From Aquabacterium sp. OR-4 (GTDB lineage Bacteria; Pseudomonadota; Gammaproteobacteria; Burkholderiales; Burkholderiaceae_C), in NCBI RefSeq assembly GCF_025290835.2, contig NZ_JAOCQD020000001.1, positions 2,232,001 through 2,296,000 of the forward strand: DNA of 64,000 bases. Direction: 5' to 3'. The notes below the pieces were generated by a model. It did no database searches. It saw only the letters and a program-made list of their open reading frames with translations, and had not been told where the DNA came from. This document shows, piece after piece, positions 1 through 8,678 of this stretch (position 1 is the stretch's first letter; every line of letters begins with the position of its first letter). The translations under genes were made by a program, and so were the position numbers.

Positions 1-667
1 CCTTGTTCATCATGGTGGCCGAGTCGACCGAGATCTTGCGGCCCATCACCCAGTTGGGATGGGCCACGGCCTGCTCGGGCGTCACGCTGTGCAGCGTGGC
101 CGGATCACGCGTGCGGAACGGCCCGCCCGAGGCGGTGAGCACGATGCGCGCGATGCGCTGCGGCCAGGCGCGGCGGTCTTCGGGCAGGCACTGGAAGATG
201 GCCGAGTGCTCGCTGTCGATGGGCAGCAGCTCGGCGCCGCCTTCGCGCACGGCCTGCATGAACAGCCGGCCGCCCACCACCAGGGCTTCCTTGTTGGCCA
301 GCATCAGCTTCTTGCCGGCGCGGGCCGCCGCAATGCAGGCCGGCAGGCCGGCGGCGCCCACAATGGCCGCCATCACGCGATCGACCTCGGGGTGCGCCGC
401 CACCTCGGCCAGGGCCTGCGGGCCGTGCAGCACCTCGGTGGCCAGGCTGTCGGCGGCCAGCAGGCTGCGCAGCTGCGCGGCCTGCGCGGCCGTGCCCACC
501 ACGGCGTAGCGCGGGCGCCAGCGCCGGCACAGCGCGGCCAGGTCATCCACCCGGTGCTGGGCCGTGAGCGCAAAGGCTTCATAGCGGTCGGGGTGCAGCG
601 CCATCACGTCCAGCGTGCTGGTGCCCACCGATCCGGTGGCGCCGAGGATGCAGACACGTTCAAGCAT
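1..667 (-). CDS. dxr: 1-deoxy-D-xylulose 5-phosphate reductoisomerase (C-terminus off window)
   Basis: Second enzyme of the MEP isoprenoid pathway in the cytosol: NADPH-dependent rearrangement and reduction of DXP to 2-C-methyl-D-erythritol 4-phosphate. The leftward frame begins with ATG at 667 as [18 protein letters not shown], the Rossmann NADPH-binding loop that opens Dxr proteins, and stays open to the left edge, so about 222 of the usual ~395 residues are visible. It follows cdsA by about 30 bases in the uppS-cdsA-dxr order widespread in Proteobacteria (rseP and bamA usually follow). Family assignment rests on the N-terminal motif and the context; the metal-binding part of the active site lies mainly outside the window. 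Confidence 0.95.
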   Translation of the reverse strand, partial: MLERVCILGATGSVGTSTLDVMALHPDRYEAFALTAQHRVDDLAALCRRWRPRYAVVGTAAQAAQLRSLLAADSLATEVLHGPQALAEVAAHPEVDRVMAAIVGAAGLPACIAAARAGKKLMLANKEALVVGGRLFMQAVREGGAELLPIDSEHSAIFQCLPEDRRAWPQRIARIVLTASGGPFRTRDPATLHSVTPEQAVAHPNWVMGRKISVDSATMMNK

Positions 668-697
668 GCAGAGATCCGGTAGGCCGACAGGCGGAGG

Positions 698-1531
698 TCA
701 GAGGCTGATCAGCGCCATGGCGGCGGGCAGCACCGGCAGCAGCGCGTCGATGCGGTCGAGCACGCCGCCGTGGCCGGGCAGCAGGCCGCTGGAATCCTTG
801 GCGCCGCAGGCGCGCTTGACCAGCGACTCGAACAGGTCGCCCACCACGCTCAGGCCGGCCAGGCCCAGGCAGCCCAGCACCAGGGCCCACCAGCCAAAGG
901 TGCCCAGCAGCTGGGTGTACAGGCTGGCCGAGCCCAGCGCGTGGTGGCGGTCGACCCAGACCCACAGCCAGGCCAGCAGCAGCACGCCGACCCAGCCCGA
1001 GAACACGCCTTCCCAGCTCTTGCCCGGGCTGATGCCGGGTGCCAGCTTGCGGCGGCCAAAGGCGCGGCCGCCGAAGTAGGCGGCAATGTCGGCCATCCAC
1101 ACCAGGGCCATGGCCGACAGCAGAAAATTGATGCCGATGACGCGCGCCGCGGCAATGGCGTTCCAGCCCACCGCCAGCAGCGCCACGCCGATCAGCCAGC
1201 GCAGCGCCAGCGGCAGCCGCGGCCAGCCCTGCGGCCCGGCACGCAGGGCCAGGCCGCCCGCCACCACCCAGGCCAGCGTGGCCGGCCACCACAGGCCGCG
1301 CTGCTCGGGCAAGGCCTTGTCGAGGCCGAGGATGACCGACACCGCCACCACCGCCAGGCCAGTGGCCACGGCCACGGCGCCGGCGCGGCCGTTCAGGCGC
1401 GACCATTCCCAGCCGGCGGCGCCGATCAGCAGCAGCGACAGCGCGGCAAAGGGCCAGGCCATCGGCGCAAACAGGGCCGGCAACAGCACGCCCAGCAGCA
1501 CGAGGGCGGTGATCACGCGCTGGCGCAGCAT
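698..1531 (-). CDS. cdsA: Phosphatidate cytidylyltransferase
   Basis: Integral membrane enzyme making CDP-diacylglycerol from phosphatidic acid and CTP, the branch point for phospholipid synthesis. The 277-residue product is a succession of hydrophobic helices starting MLRQRVITALVLLGVLLP. It ends with the CDS signature: SLVKRACGAKDSS followed by LPGHGGVLDR, which carries the conserved Lys-Asp and the HGG-DR. The ATG at 1531 is preferred because the frame further upstream (to 1747) runs across the uppS end and encodes an implausible Cys/Ser/Pro-rich stretch. It sits 13 bases after the uppS stop and 30 before dxr, consistent with one transcript. Confidence 0.95.
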   Translation of the reverse strand: MLRQRVITALVLLGVLLPALFAPMAWPFAALSLLLIGAAGWEWSRLNGRAGAVAVATGLAVVAVSVILGLDKALPEQRGLWWPATLAWVVAGGLALRAGPQGWPRLPLALRWLIGVALLAVGWNAIAAARVIGINFLLSAMALVWMADIAAYFGGRAFGRRKLAPGISPGKSWEGVFSGWVGVLLLAWLWVWVDRHHALGSASLYTQLLGTFGWWALVLGCLGLAGLSVVGDLFESLVKRACGAKDSSGLLPGHGGVLDRIDALLPVLPAAMALISL

Positions 1532-1544
1532 CGCGATACCGGGC

Positions 1545-2258
1545 TCAGGGCGCCGTGGGCAGGACGGCGCCGAAGCGGCGCTCGCGCCCGGCGTAATCGG
1601 ACAGTGCGGCGTCCAGCGCCGCGGCGTCGAAGTCGGGCCACAGGCAGTCGGTGAACACCAGCTCCGAGTAGGCCACCTGCCACAGCAGGAAGTTGCTGAT
1701 GCGCACCTCGCCGCCGGTGCGGATGAACAGGTCGGGGTCGGGTGCATGGCGCATGGCCATGCGCTCGCTCAGCGCCTGCTCGGTGATGGCCTCGGGCGCC
1801 AGCCCGTCGCGCACGGCCTGGCGCGCGGCCTGCACCACGTCCCAGCGGCCACCGTAGTTGAAGGCCACGCTGAGCGTGATGCGGGTGTTGTGCCGGGTGG
1901 CCTGCTCGGCCTCGGCCCAGGCGGCGCGCAGGCGGTCGCTGACCGCCTCGCGGTCGCCCACGATGACGATCTTGACCCCGTCCTTGGCCAGCTTGGCCAG
2001 GTACTTGGTCACCGCCACCAGCACCAGGCCCATCAGGCCGGAGACTTCGTCTTCGGGGCGCTTCCAGTTCTCGGACGAGAAGGCGAACACGGTGAGGTGC
2101 TCGATGCCGCGGTCGGCGCAGGCATCGATCACCTTGACCAGCGCATCCACCCCGGCCTTGTGGCCGAAGAACCGCGGCAGAAAGCGCTTCTTGGCCCAGC
2201 GGCCATTGCCATCCATCACGATGGCCACGTGGCGCGGCACCGCCGGATCACGCGTCAT
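1545..2258 (-). CDS. uppS: Isoprenyl transferase (di-trans,poly-cis-undecaprenyl-diphosphate synthase)
   Basis: Condenses IPP units onto farnesyl-PP to make undecaprenyl-PP, the lipid carrier for peptidoglycan and surface polysaccharide. The 237-residue protein starts MTRDPAVPRHVAIVMDGNGR, containing the catalytic Asp of the HVAIVMDGNGRWA signature, and has the second signature RTGGEVRISNFLLWQ near the C-terminus. ATG at 2258 gives the usual family length; the frame continues upstream to 2369 but that part is Gly/Ala-rich and unlike the family. It lies between frr and cdsA in the operon, with a 123-base gap to frr. Confidence 0.96.
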   Translation of the reverse strand: MTRDPAVPRHVAIVMDGNGRWAKKRFLPRFFGHKAGVDALVKVIDACADRGIEHLTVFAFSSENWKRPEDEVSGLMGLVLVAVTKYLAKLAKDGVKIVIVGDREAVSDRLRAAWAEAEQATRHNTRITLSVAFNYGGRWDVVQAARQAVRDGLAPEAITEQALSERMAMRHAPDPDLFIRTGGEVRISNFLLWQVAYSELVFTDCLWPDFDAAALDAALSDYAGRERRFGAVLPTAP

Positions 2259-2381
2259 GACCGCCCCTCGCCCAAGACCAAGGCTGGCACCCCGGCCGAC
2301 CCCTGGCCCGCCGCCAGCGCAAGCCGGCCCGGCAGCAGCGCGGCAGACACCGCGCGCACAGCACTGCACATCGGCGCCACG

Positions 2382-2942
2382 TCAGACGGCCAGGATCTCG
2401 GCTTCCTTGCCCTGCACGAGCTTGTCGATCTCGGTCACGGTGCGGTCGGTGAGCTTTTGCACCTCGTCCTGGGCGCGGCGCTCGTCGTCCTCGGTGACCA
2501 GCTTGTCCTTGAGCAGCTTCTTCAGCTGCTCGTTGGCGTCGCGGCGCAGGTTGCGCGCGGCCACCTTGGCATCTTCGCCGGCATGGCGCACCACCTTGGT
2601 CAGGTCCTTGCGGCGCTCTTCGGTCAGCGCCGGCATCGGCACGCGGATCAGGTCGCCCTGCGAGGCCGGGTTGAGGCCCAGGTCGCTTTCGCGGATGGCC
2701 TTCTCGATCTTGGCGCCCATGCCCTTTTCCCAGGGCTGCACGCTGATCGTGCGGGCATCGAGCAGCGTGACGTTGGCCACCTGGCTGATCGGCACGGGCG
2801 AGCCGTAGTAATCCACGCTCACCTGGTCGAGGATGCCCGGATGGGCGCGGCCGGTGCGGATCTTCTGCAGCTCGGACTTGAAAGCCTCGATGGTCTTGGC
2901 CATCTTGGCGTCGGCGTTCTTCTTGATGTCGGCGATCGTCAT
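2382..2942 (-). CDS. frr: Ribosome recycling factor
   Basis: RRF works with EF-G to split post-termination ribosomes. The 186-residue sequence starts [20 protein letters not shown] and has the typical helical-bundle head and tail, including [15 protein letters not shown] and a C-terminal basic helix around [12 protein letters not shown]. Length is exactly that of the family (~185). It lies 16 bases after pyrH in the conserved order tsf-pyrH-frr-uppS, so co-transcription is expected. No frameshift or odd residues seen. Confidence 0.98.
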   Translation of the reverse strand: MTIADIKKNADAKMAKTIEAFKSELQKIRTGRAHPGILDQVSVDYYGSPVPISQVANVTLLDARTISVQPWEKGMGAKIEKAIRESDLGLNPASQGDLIRVPMPALTEERRKDLTKVVRHAGEDAKVAARNLRRDANEQLKKLLKDKLVTEDDERRAQDEVQKLTDRTVTEIDKLVQGKEAEILAV

Positions 2943-2958
2943 GGTGTGCGCGCTCCAG

Positions 2959-3669
2959 TCAGACGTGAACCAGGGTGCCTTCGTCCTCGCCCATCACCAC
3001 GCGCTTGAGCGCGCCGGGCTTGAAGATCGAGAACACCTTGATCGGCAGCTTCTGGTCGCGGCACAGCGCAAAGGCGGTGGCGTCCAGCACCTGCAGGTTC
3101 TTGGCAATGGCCTCGTCGAAGCTCACGCTGGCGTAGCGCGTGGCCGACGGGTCTTTCTTGGGATCGGCGGTGTAGACGCCGTCCACCTTGGTGGCCTTGA
3201 GCACCACCTCGGCACCGATCTCGGCGCCGCGCAGCGCGGCGGCGGTGTCGGTGGTGAAGAAGGGGTTGCCGGTGCCGGCGGCAAACACGACGACCTTGCC
3301 TTCCTCGAGGTACTGCAGCGCCTTGGGCCGCACATAGCTCTCGACCACCTGCTCGATGGCAATGGCCGACATCACGCGGGCAGTGACGCCCTCGACGCGC
3401 ATCGCGTCGGCCAGCGCCAGCGCGTTCATCACGGTGGCCAGCATGCCCATGTAGTCGGCGGTGGCGCGGTCCATGCCCACTGAGCCGCCGGCCACGCCAC
3501 GGAAGATGTTGCCGCCGCCGATCACCACGGCCACCTCGACGCCGAGGTCGGTGATCTCCTTGACCTCCTGCACCATGCGCACGATCACGGCGCGGTTGAT
3601 GCCATAGGCGTCGTCGCCCATCAGGGCTTCGCCAGAGAGCTTGAGAAGAATGCGCTTGTAGGCCGGCAT
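2959..3669 (-). CDS. pyrH: Uridylate kinase (UMP kinase)
   Basis: Bacterial hexameric UMP kinase of the amino-acid-kinase fold, phosphorylating UMP to UDP in pyrimidine synthesis. The 236 residues start [18 protein letters not shown], with the KLSGEAL phosphate-binding motif, GGGNIFRG at about residues 56-63, and the [15 protein letters not shown] nucleotide-site segment. The ATG at 3669 fits the family start; the overlapping frame reaching 3841 is a different phase and is a shadow. Flanked by tsf (116-base gap with a hairpin) and frr (16 bases). Confidence 0.97.
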   Translation of the reverse strand: MPAYKRILLKLSGEALMGDDAYGINRAVIVRMVQEVKEITDLGVEVAVVIGGGNIFRGVAGGSVGMDRATADYMGMLATVMNALALADAMRVEGVTARVMSAIAIEQVVESYVRPKALQYLEEGKVVVFAAGTGNPFFTTDTAAALRGAEIGAEVVLKATKVDGVYTADPKKDPSATRYASVSFDEAIAKNLQVLDATAFALCRDQKLPIKVFSIFKPGALKRVVMGEDEGTLVHV

Positions 3670-3758
3670 GCAGCGGGCTCCGTGAAGGGTGAGGTGATCG
3701 AGAACAGCGGCGAAGTTTAAGGGGCGCAGACCTTGCAGCCGGCGCCCCTTGCGATGCA

Positions 3759-3777
3759 GGCCCCCTTTCGGGGAGCC
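3759..3777 (-). terminator. Hairpin downstream of tsf
   Basis: On the leftward strand GGC-T-CCCC-GAAA-GGGG-GCC forms a 7-bp stem with one bulged T and a GAAA tetraloop, 9 bases past the tsf stop codon. There is no U-tract, so it may be a processing or partial-termination element rather than a strong intrinsic terminator. Confidence 0.4.
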
Positions 3778-3785
3778 AGCAGGGC

Positions 3786-4682
3786 TTACTGGCCCTTGGC
3801 CGCGGCCACCTGGGCAGCCACTTCGGCCGCGAAGTCGTCAACCTTCTTCTCGATGCCCTCGCCCACCACGTAGAGCGTGAAGCTCTTGACGCTGGTGTTG
3901 GCGGCCTTCAGGTAGGCGGCCACGGTCTGCTTGCCGTCGGCGGCCTTCACGAACACCTGGTCGAGCAGCGAGACTTCCTTCAGGAACTTCTGCACCGAGC
4001 CTTCAACCATCTTGGCCACGATGTCGGCCGGCTTGCCGCTCTCGGCGGCCTTCTCGGCAGCGATCTTGCGCTCCTTCTCGACCAGCTCGGCGGGCACTTC
4101 GGCCGACGACAGCGCGGCCGGCTTCATGGCGGCCACGTGCATGGCCACGTCCTTGGCGGCCACATCGCTGCCGTCGAACTCGACCACCACGCCGATACGC
4201 GTGCCGTGCAGGTAGTTGGCCAGCGTGCCGCCGTTGGCGTAGTGCTTGAAGCGGCGGATCGACATGTTCTCGCCGATCTTGCCGATCAGGCCCTTGCGCA
4301 CGTCTTCCACCGTGGGGCCGAAGCCGTCCTGGCTCAGCGGCAGCGCCGACAGCGCCTCGACGCTGGCCGGTGCATGGGCGGCGGCCAGCTGGGCGCAGGC
4401 CTTGGCGAAGGCCAGGAACGAGTCGTTCTTGGTGACGAAGTCGGTCTCGCAGTTGACTTCGATCATCGCGCCGGTCTGGCCTTCCACCGCGGCGGCGATC
4501 ACGCCTTCGGCGGTGATGCGGGCGGCGGCCTTGCCGGCCTTGTTGCCCAGCTTGACGCGCAGGATCTCCTCGGCACGCACCATGTCGCCGTCGGCCTCGG
4601 TGAGGGCCTTCTTGCACTCCATCATCGGTGCGTCGGTCTTGGCGCGCAGTTCGGCCACCATGCTGGCGGTGATTGCAGGCAT
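3786..4682 (-). CDS. tsf: Elongation factor Ts
   Basis: Nucleotide exchange factor for EF-Tu. The 298-residue protein starts [20 protein letters not shown], leading into the [12 protein letters not shown] signature of the N-terminal UBA-like domain, and carries the second signature with [18 protein letters not shown] at 4682 gives the canonical N-terminus; the upstream in-frame extension to 4799 runs through the rpsB-tsf intergenic hairpin and is not coding. It follows rpsB by 144 bases, including an intrinsic terminator that probably sets the rpsB:tsf ratio. Confidence 0.98.
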   Translation of the reverse strand: MPAITASMVAELRAKTDAPMMECKKALTEADGDMVRAEEILRVKLGNKAGKAAARITAEGVIAAAVEGQTGAMIEVNCETDFVTKNDSFLAFAKACAQLAAAHAPASVEALSALPLSQDGFGPTVEDVRKGLIGKIGENMSIRRFKHYANGGTLANYLHGTRIGVVVEFDGSDVAAKDVAMHVAAMKPAALSSAEVPAELVEKERKIAAEKAAESGKPADIVAKMVEGSVQKFLKEVSLLDQVFVKAADGKQTVAAYLKAANTSVKSFTLYVVGEGIEKKVDDFAAEVAAQVAAAKGQ

Positions 4683-4746
4683 CTTGAATCTCCGGTTGAG
4701 CTGTCTCGGGCGCCCGATTGAAGCGCCCGATTGGGAATCTGTTGTG

Positions 4747-4769
4747 AAAAAGGGGCTGAACCAGCCCCT
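4747..4769 (-). terminator. Intrinsic terminator/attenuator between rpsB and tsf
   Basis: Read leftward, AGGGGCTG-GTT-CAGCCCCT is a perfect 8-bp stem with a 3-base loop, followed directly by TTTT. It lies after rpsB and before tsf, where partial termination is known in other bacteria. Confidence 0.75.
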
Positions 4770-4826
4770 CGTCGCATGCCGCTGGCTGCAGCGCACCACC
4801 AGGGCGCACCGCGGGCCAGCGTGGAA

Positions 4827-5573
4827 TCAGGCTTCTTCGCTGACTTCGACGAATTCGTCGCCGCCGGCGGCCACAGCGGCCACCACGTCGTTCACGGCAT
4901 TGGCCTTGCCTTCCAGCACGGCGTCGGCCACGGCCTTGGCGTACAGCGCCACGGCCTTGGCCGAGTCGTCGTTGCCGGGGATCACGTAGTCGATGCCTTC
5001 GGGCGAGTGGTTGGTGTCGACCACGCCGATCACCGGGATGCCCAGCTTCTTGGCCTCGGCCACGGCAATCTTGTGATAGCCGACGTCGATGCAGAAGATC
5101 GCGTCAGGCAGCGCGGTCAGGTCCTGGATGCCGCCGATGTCCTTCTCGAGCTTGGCGATCTCGCGCTCGAACATCAGGCCTTCCTTCTTGGTCATGGTTT
5201 CCAGACCGCCTTCGCGCTGGGCCTGCATGTCCTTGAGCTTCTTCAGCGAACCCTTGACGGTCTTGAAGTTGGTCAGCATGCCGCCGAGCCAGCGCTGGTC
5301 GACGAAGGGCATGTTGCAACGGCCGGCCTCGAGAGCCACCACCTCGCGCGCCTGGCGCTTGGTGCCGATGATCAGGATGGTGCCGCGGCGGGCGGAGAGC
5401 TGGCGCACGAAGGCCATCGCTTCCTGGAACTTCGGAAGCGTCTTCTCCAGGTTGATGATGTGGATCTTGTTGCGATGGCCGTAAATGAACGGGGCCATCT
5501 TGGGGTTCCAGAAGCGGGTTTGGTGACCGAAATGGACACCGGCTTCCAGCATTTCACGCATGGTGACGGACAT
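4827..5573 (-). CDS. rpsB: 30S ribosomal protein S2
   Basis: Primary 30S ribosomal protein. The 248-residue sequence starts [20 protein letters not shown], containing the S2 signature region, followed by [20 protein letters not shown] and later [20 protein letters not shown] and [20 protein letters not shown]. Start ATG at 5573 is preceded by GGAG at 8 bases spacing. First gene of the leftward rpsB-tsf-pyrH-frr-uppS-cdsA-dxr cluster; a strong promoter lies about 250 bases upstream. Confidence 0.99.
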   Translation of the reverse strand: MSVTMREMLEAGVHFGHQTRFWNPKMAPFIYGHRNKIHIINLEKTLPKFQEAMAFVRQLSARRGTILIIGTKRQAREVVALEAGRCNMPFVDQRWLGGMLTNFKTVKGSLKKLKDMQAQREGGLETMTKKEGLMFEREIAKLEKDIGGIQDLTALPDAIFCIDVGYHKIAVAEAKKLGIPVIGVVDTNHSPEGIDYVIPGNDDSAKAVALYAKAVADAVLEGKANAVNDVVAAVAAGGDEFVEVSEEA

Positions 5574-5817
5574 GGGGTAACTCCGAAGGTTGAGTCTAGA
5601 ATCCGGCGCGAATCGCCCAGCGGGGTGGCTTCATGCCAACACACCACTGGAGCGACACCTGTTCGATGGCCGGTTCGCGAATTTGTGTTCGCAAGCTTGT
5701 CACCGGCATCCGGCTCAATCCTGCTTGCTCACACGCTCTGTCATCTGGCAGGCCGGCACGTGATGCCGGCGCTGAGCTCAAAGTTTCGGCCTCGGCTCAG
5801 ATGGACTTCCAGATAAA
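5574..5817 (-). promoter_or_regulatory. Long 5' leader of rpsB
   Basis: About 245 bases separate the predicted start of transcription (near 5817) from the rpsB ATG. The leader has no convincing gene; a 61-codon frame (5596-5781) has no known features. S2 synthesis is autoregulated through the rpsB leader in gammaproteobacteria; whether this leader acts in the same way is inference. Confidence 0.45.
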
Positions 5818-7204
5818 CCCGAAGATTATAGCATCCGGACGCGGTCCGGATCTGTGCGCTGCAGCGGGCATCGTTCACCGCGGCGAGGCCACCGCCACCG
5901 CCCTGCTGGTGCAGTCGCTCACCGCGGCCGACACGCCGGCGGCTGAGCATGCCTTCGTGCGCCGCTTCGACGCCCAGGCCCGCGCGGCGGCGATGGCCGT
6001 CGACCATGCCCACGATGCCGGCGCGCCGGTGCCGGCCCTGGCCGGTCTGGCGGTGTCGATCAAGGATTTGTTCGACGTCGGCGGCCAGCCCACCACCGCC
6101 GGCTCGGCCTCGATGGCCGACGCCGAACCCGCGGCTGCCGACTGCCCCGCCGTGGCCCGGATGCGCGCTGCCGGCGCGGCGCTGATCGGCCACACCAACC
6201 TGAGCGAATTCGCGTTCTCGGGCGTCGGCATCAATCCGCACCATGGCACGCCGGCCAATCCGGTGACCCAGGTGCTCAACGCCACACCGCGCATTCCGGG
6301 CGGCTCGAGCTCGGGCGCCGCGGTCAGCGTGGCCAGCGGCGCCGCCTGGGCGGCGCTGGGCTCCGACACCGGCGGCTCGATCCGCATCCCGGCCGCGCTG
6401 CAGGGCCTGGTGGGCTTCAAGAGCACGCAGCGGCGGGTGCCGCTGGACGGCGCGATTCCGCTGTCGACCACGCTGGACACCGCCTGCGCCATCACCCGCA
6501 GCGTGCGCGACGCGGCACTGGTGCACGGCATCCTGGCGGCGCGCACGCCTCACCCGCTGGCCCGGCCGCTGGGCGCGCTGCGCCTGGCAGTGGTGCAGAC
6601 GGTGATGCTCGACGGCCTGGACACCGAGGTCGGCCGCAGCTTCGAGCAGGCGCTGGCCCTGCTGCGCGCGGCGGGCGCGCAGCTCGAGGAGCTGCCGCTG
6701 GCCCAGCTCAACGAGCTGGCCAACCTGCAGGCGCAGGGCGGCTTTGCCGCGGCCGAGAGCTGGGCCTGGCACCGCCAGCGCCTTGATTCGCGCGAGCACC
6801 TGTATGACCCGCGCGTGGCGCTGCGCATCCGCCGCGGCCAGGCCATGGGCGCGGCCGACTACATTGATCTGATCGACGCCCGCCGCCACTGGATTGCCGC
6901 CGTCGAGTCGCGGCTGGCCAGCTTTGATGCGGTGCTGTCGCCCACCGTGCCGATGGTGGCGCCGCCCCTGGCCCCGCTGCTGGGCAACGACCAGCGCTTT
7001 TTTGCCATCAACACGCTGCTGCTGCGCAACCCCTCGGTGGTGAACATGCTGGACGGCTGCGCGCTGTCGCTGCCCTGCCAGGCGCCGGGCCAGATGCCGG
7101 TGGGCCTGATGGTCTGGGGCCCGGCACTGGCCGATGACACGGTGCTGGGCGTGTCGCAGGTGATCGAGACCACGCTGGCCGCGGCCTTCCACGGCAGCCA
7201 CTGA
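5801..7204 (+). CDS. Amidase-signature family hydrolase
   Basis: Cytosolic serine amidohydrolase with a Ser-cisSer-Lys triad; the substrate cannot be read from sequence. From ATG 5801 the product is 467 residues: catalytic Lys88 in AGLAVSIKDLFDVGG, the Gly/Ser motif GGSSSG at about 167-172, and nucleophile Ser193 in GSDTGGSIRIPA. The start is uncertain: ATG 5801 lies on the rpsB promoter/leader of the opposite strand, the frame is open back to 5633, and clear family homology begins only around residue 17. A D-amino-acid dehydrogenase follows 108 bases later, so a role in releasing amino acids from amides is possible but unproven. It is unlikely to be GatA, since gatB/gatC are absent. Confidence 0.85.
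   Translation: MDFQINPKIIASGRGPDLCAAAGIVHRGEATATALLVQSLTAADTPAAEHAFVRRFDAQARAAAMAVDHAHDAGAPVPALAGLAVSIKDLFDVGGQPTTAGSASMADAEPAAADCPAVARMRAAGAALIGHTNLSEFAFSGVGINPHHGTPANPVTQVLNATPRIPGGSSSGAAVSVASGAAWAALGSDTGGSIRIPAALQGLVGFKSTQRRVPLDGAIPLSTTLDTACAITRSVRDAALVHGILAARTPHPLARPLGALRLAVVQTVMLDGLDTEVGRSFEQALALLRAAGAQLEELPLAQLNELANLQAQGGFAAAESWAWHRQRLDSREHLYDPRVALRIRRGQAMGAADYIDLIDARRHWIAAVESRLASFDAVLSPTVPMVAPPLAPLLGNDQRFFAINTLLLRNPSVVNMLDGCALSLPCQAPGQMPVGLMVWGPALADDTVLGVSQVIETTLAAAFHGSH
5825..5833 (-). promoter_or_regulatory. Extended -10 promoter element for rpsB
   Basis: Leftward strand reads TGCTATAAT: a perfect TATAAT hexamer (5825-5830) with the upstream TG of an extended -10. No good -35 is seen at 16-18 bases, which is normal for extended -10 promoters. 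The copies of TCCGGA just upstream (5834-5850) flank the site. Confidence 0.65.
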
Positions 7205-7312
7205 TTGAACATGACTGCACCTTGCTGCAAGCCGGCTGTGCCGGCCCCGCCCTCGGTCGCCGCGCAGCCCATGGCCGCCCGGCACCACCCAGACTTCCGG
7301 CGGAGCTGAGCG

Positions 7313-8590
7313 ATGCGTGTGGCCGTCATCGGCGCCGGCATCGTCGGCGTCACCACTGCGTTTGAGCTGTCCTCGGACGGCCATGCGGTCACGGTGTTCG
7401 AGCGCCGCGGCAGCGTGGCCGAAGAAACCAGCTTTGCCAATGCCGGCGTGGTGGCGCCGGGCTATGTCACGCCCTGGGCTGCGCCGGGCATGCCGGCCAA
7501 GGTCTTGCGCCACCTGCTGGGCAGCCACGCGCCGGTGCGCCTGGGCCGCCCCTGGGCCAGCGGCCAGCTGGGCTGGATGTGGCGCTGGTGGCGCGCCTGC
7601 AGCGCACCGGTGTGGCAGGCCAACCGGGCGCGCATGCACCGCCTGGCGCGCTACAGCCAGGCCCATCTGGCCAGCCTGGGCGAGCAGCTGCGCATCGACT
7701 ACGAGCAATCGCGCGGCTACCTGGTGCTGCTGCGCACGCCGCGTGATCTGGCCGGCAATCGCGGCAGCCTCAAGCTGCTGGCCGAACTGGGGGTCAGGTT
7801 CCATCTGGTGGATGGCGCCCGCGCCCGCGCCATCGAACCCGGCTTGAACCCCGACACGCCGCTGCATGCCGCGGTGCACCTGCCCGACGATGGCGTGGGC
7901 AACTGCCGGCAGTTTGCGCACCTGCTGCGCGGCGAGGCGCAGCGCCTGGGCGCGCAGTTCCGCTTCCAGCGCAGCGTGCTGGCCATCGAGGCCGGCAGCC
8001 AACCCCAGCTGCGCCATGCCGACGCCGCCGGTCTCGACGCGCGCAGCGAGCCCTTCGATGCGGTGGTGGTCTGCGCCGCGCTCGGCTCGCCCGCATTGCT
8101 CAAGCCGCTGGGCCTGCGCCTGCCGCTGGCGCCGGTGCATGGCTACTCGATCAGCGCGCCGCTGCGCCTGGTGGAAGGGCACCCCGATTTCGGCCCCCGC
8201 GCGGCGGTGATGGACGAGCGCTTCAAGGTCGCCATCAGCCGCCTGGGGCAGCGGGTGCGGGTGGCCGGCAGTGCCGAGCTGGGCGGCCGGCTCGACCGCC
8301 ACGATGCGCGCGCCATCGCCACCTTGTACAAGGTGCTGGACGACTGGTACCCCGGCTGCGCCCAGCTGGCCCAGGTGCAGCAGTGGAAGGGCGCGCGCCC
8401 GATGCTGCCCGATGGCCCGCCGCTGCTGGGCGCCAGCGGCGCACCCGGCGTGTGGCTGAACCTGGGCCACGGCTCCAGCGGCTGGGCGCTGAGCTGCGGC
8501 TCGGCGCGGGTGCTGGCCGACCAGATCGCCGGGCGCACGCCGGCCATCGACACCGAAGGGCTGGATATCTCGCGCCTGCGCCGCCGCTGA
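7313..8590 (+). CDS. dadA: D-amino-acid dehydrogenase (DadA-like FAD oxidoreductase)
   Basis: FAD-dependent, membrane-associated oxidative deamination of D-amino acids to 2-oxo acids, passing electrons to the respiratory chain. The 425-residue protein starts MRVAVIGAGIVGVTTAFEL, a GxGxxG dinucleotide-binding motif, then FANAGVVAPGYVTPWAAPGM, the N-terminal block shared by DadA proteins, and ends with the FAD-contacting LNLGHGSSGWALSCGSARV. Length matches DadA (~420-430). No alanine racemase or Lrp gene accompanies it, unlike the classic dad operon, so the true substrate may differ from D-alanine. It is followed 88 bases later by the NAD(P)HX repair gene. Confidence 0.88.
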   Translation: MRVAVIGAGIVGVTTAFELSSDGHAVTVFERRGSVAEETSFANAGVVAPGYVTPWAAPGMPAKVLRHLLGSHAPVRLGRPWASGQLGWMWRWWRACSAPVWQANRARMHRLARYSQAHLASLGEQLRIDYEQSRGYLVLLRTPRDLAGNRGSLKLLAELGVRFHLVDGARARAIEPGLNPDTPLHAAVHLPDDGVGNCRQFAHLLRGEAQRLGAQFRFQRSVLAIEAGSQPQLRHADAAGLDARSEPFDAVVVCAALGSPALLKPLGLRLPLAPVHGYSISAPLRLVEGHPDFGPRAAVMDERFKVAISRLGQRVRVAGSAELGGRLDRHDARAIATLYKVLDDWYPGCAQLAQVQQWKGARPMLPDGPPLLGASGAPGVWLNLGHGSSGWALSCGSARVLADQIAGRTPAIDTEGLDISRLRRR

Positions 8591-8678
8591 GCTGACCCAG
8601 CGCAGCCGCGGCCGGCGCCGCGCCCGCACAATCGGCCGCGCCACCTTGGCGACGCCCTGCCCCTGGAGCCCGCGCCCG

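Noticed and set aside
1532..1747. N-terminal extension of CdsA up to 1747
   Set aside because: The extension runs over the end of uppS and is Cys/Ser/Pro-rich; the family starts at MLRQRV.
5596..5781. 61-codon gene in the rpsB leader
   Set aside because: No motifs, no ribosome site, inside the leader region; treated as non-coding.
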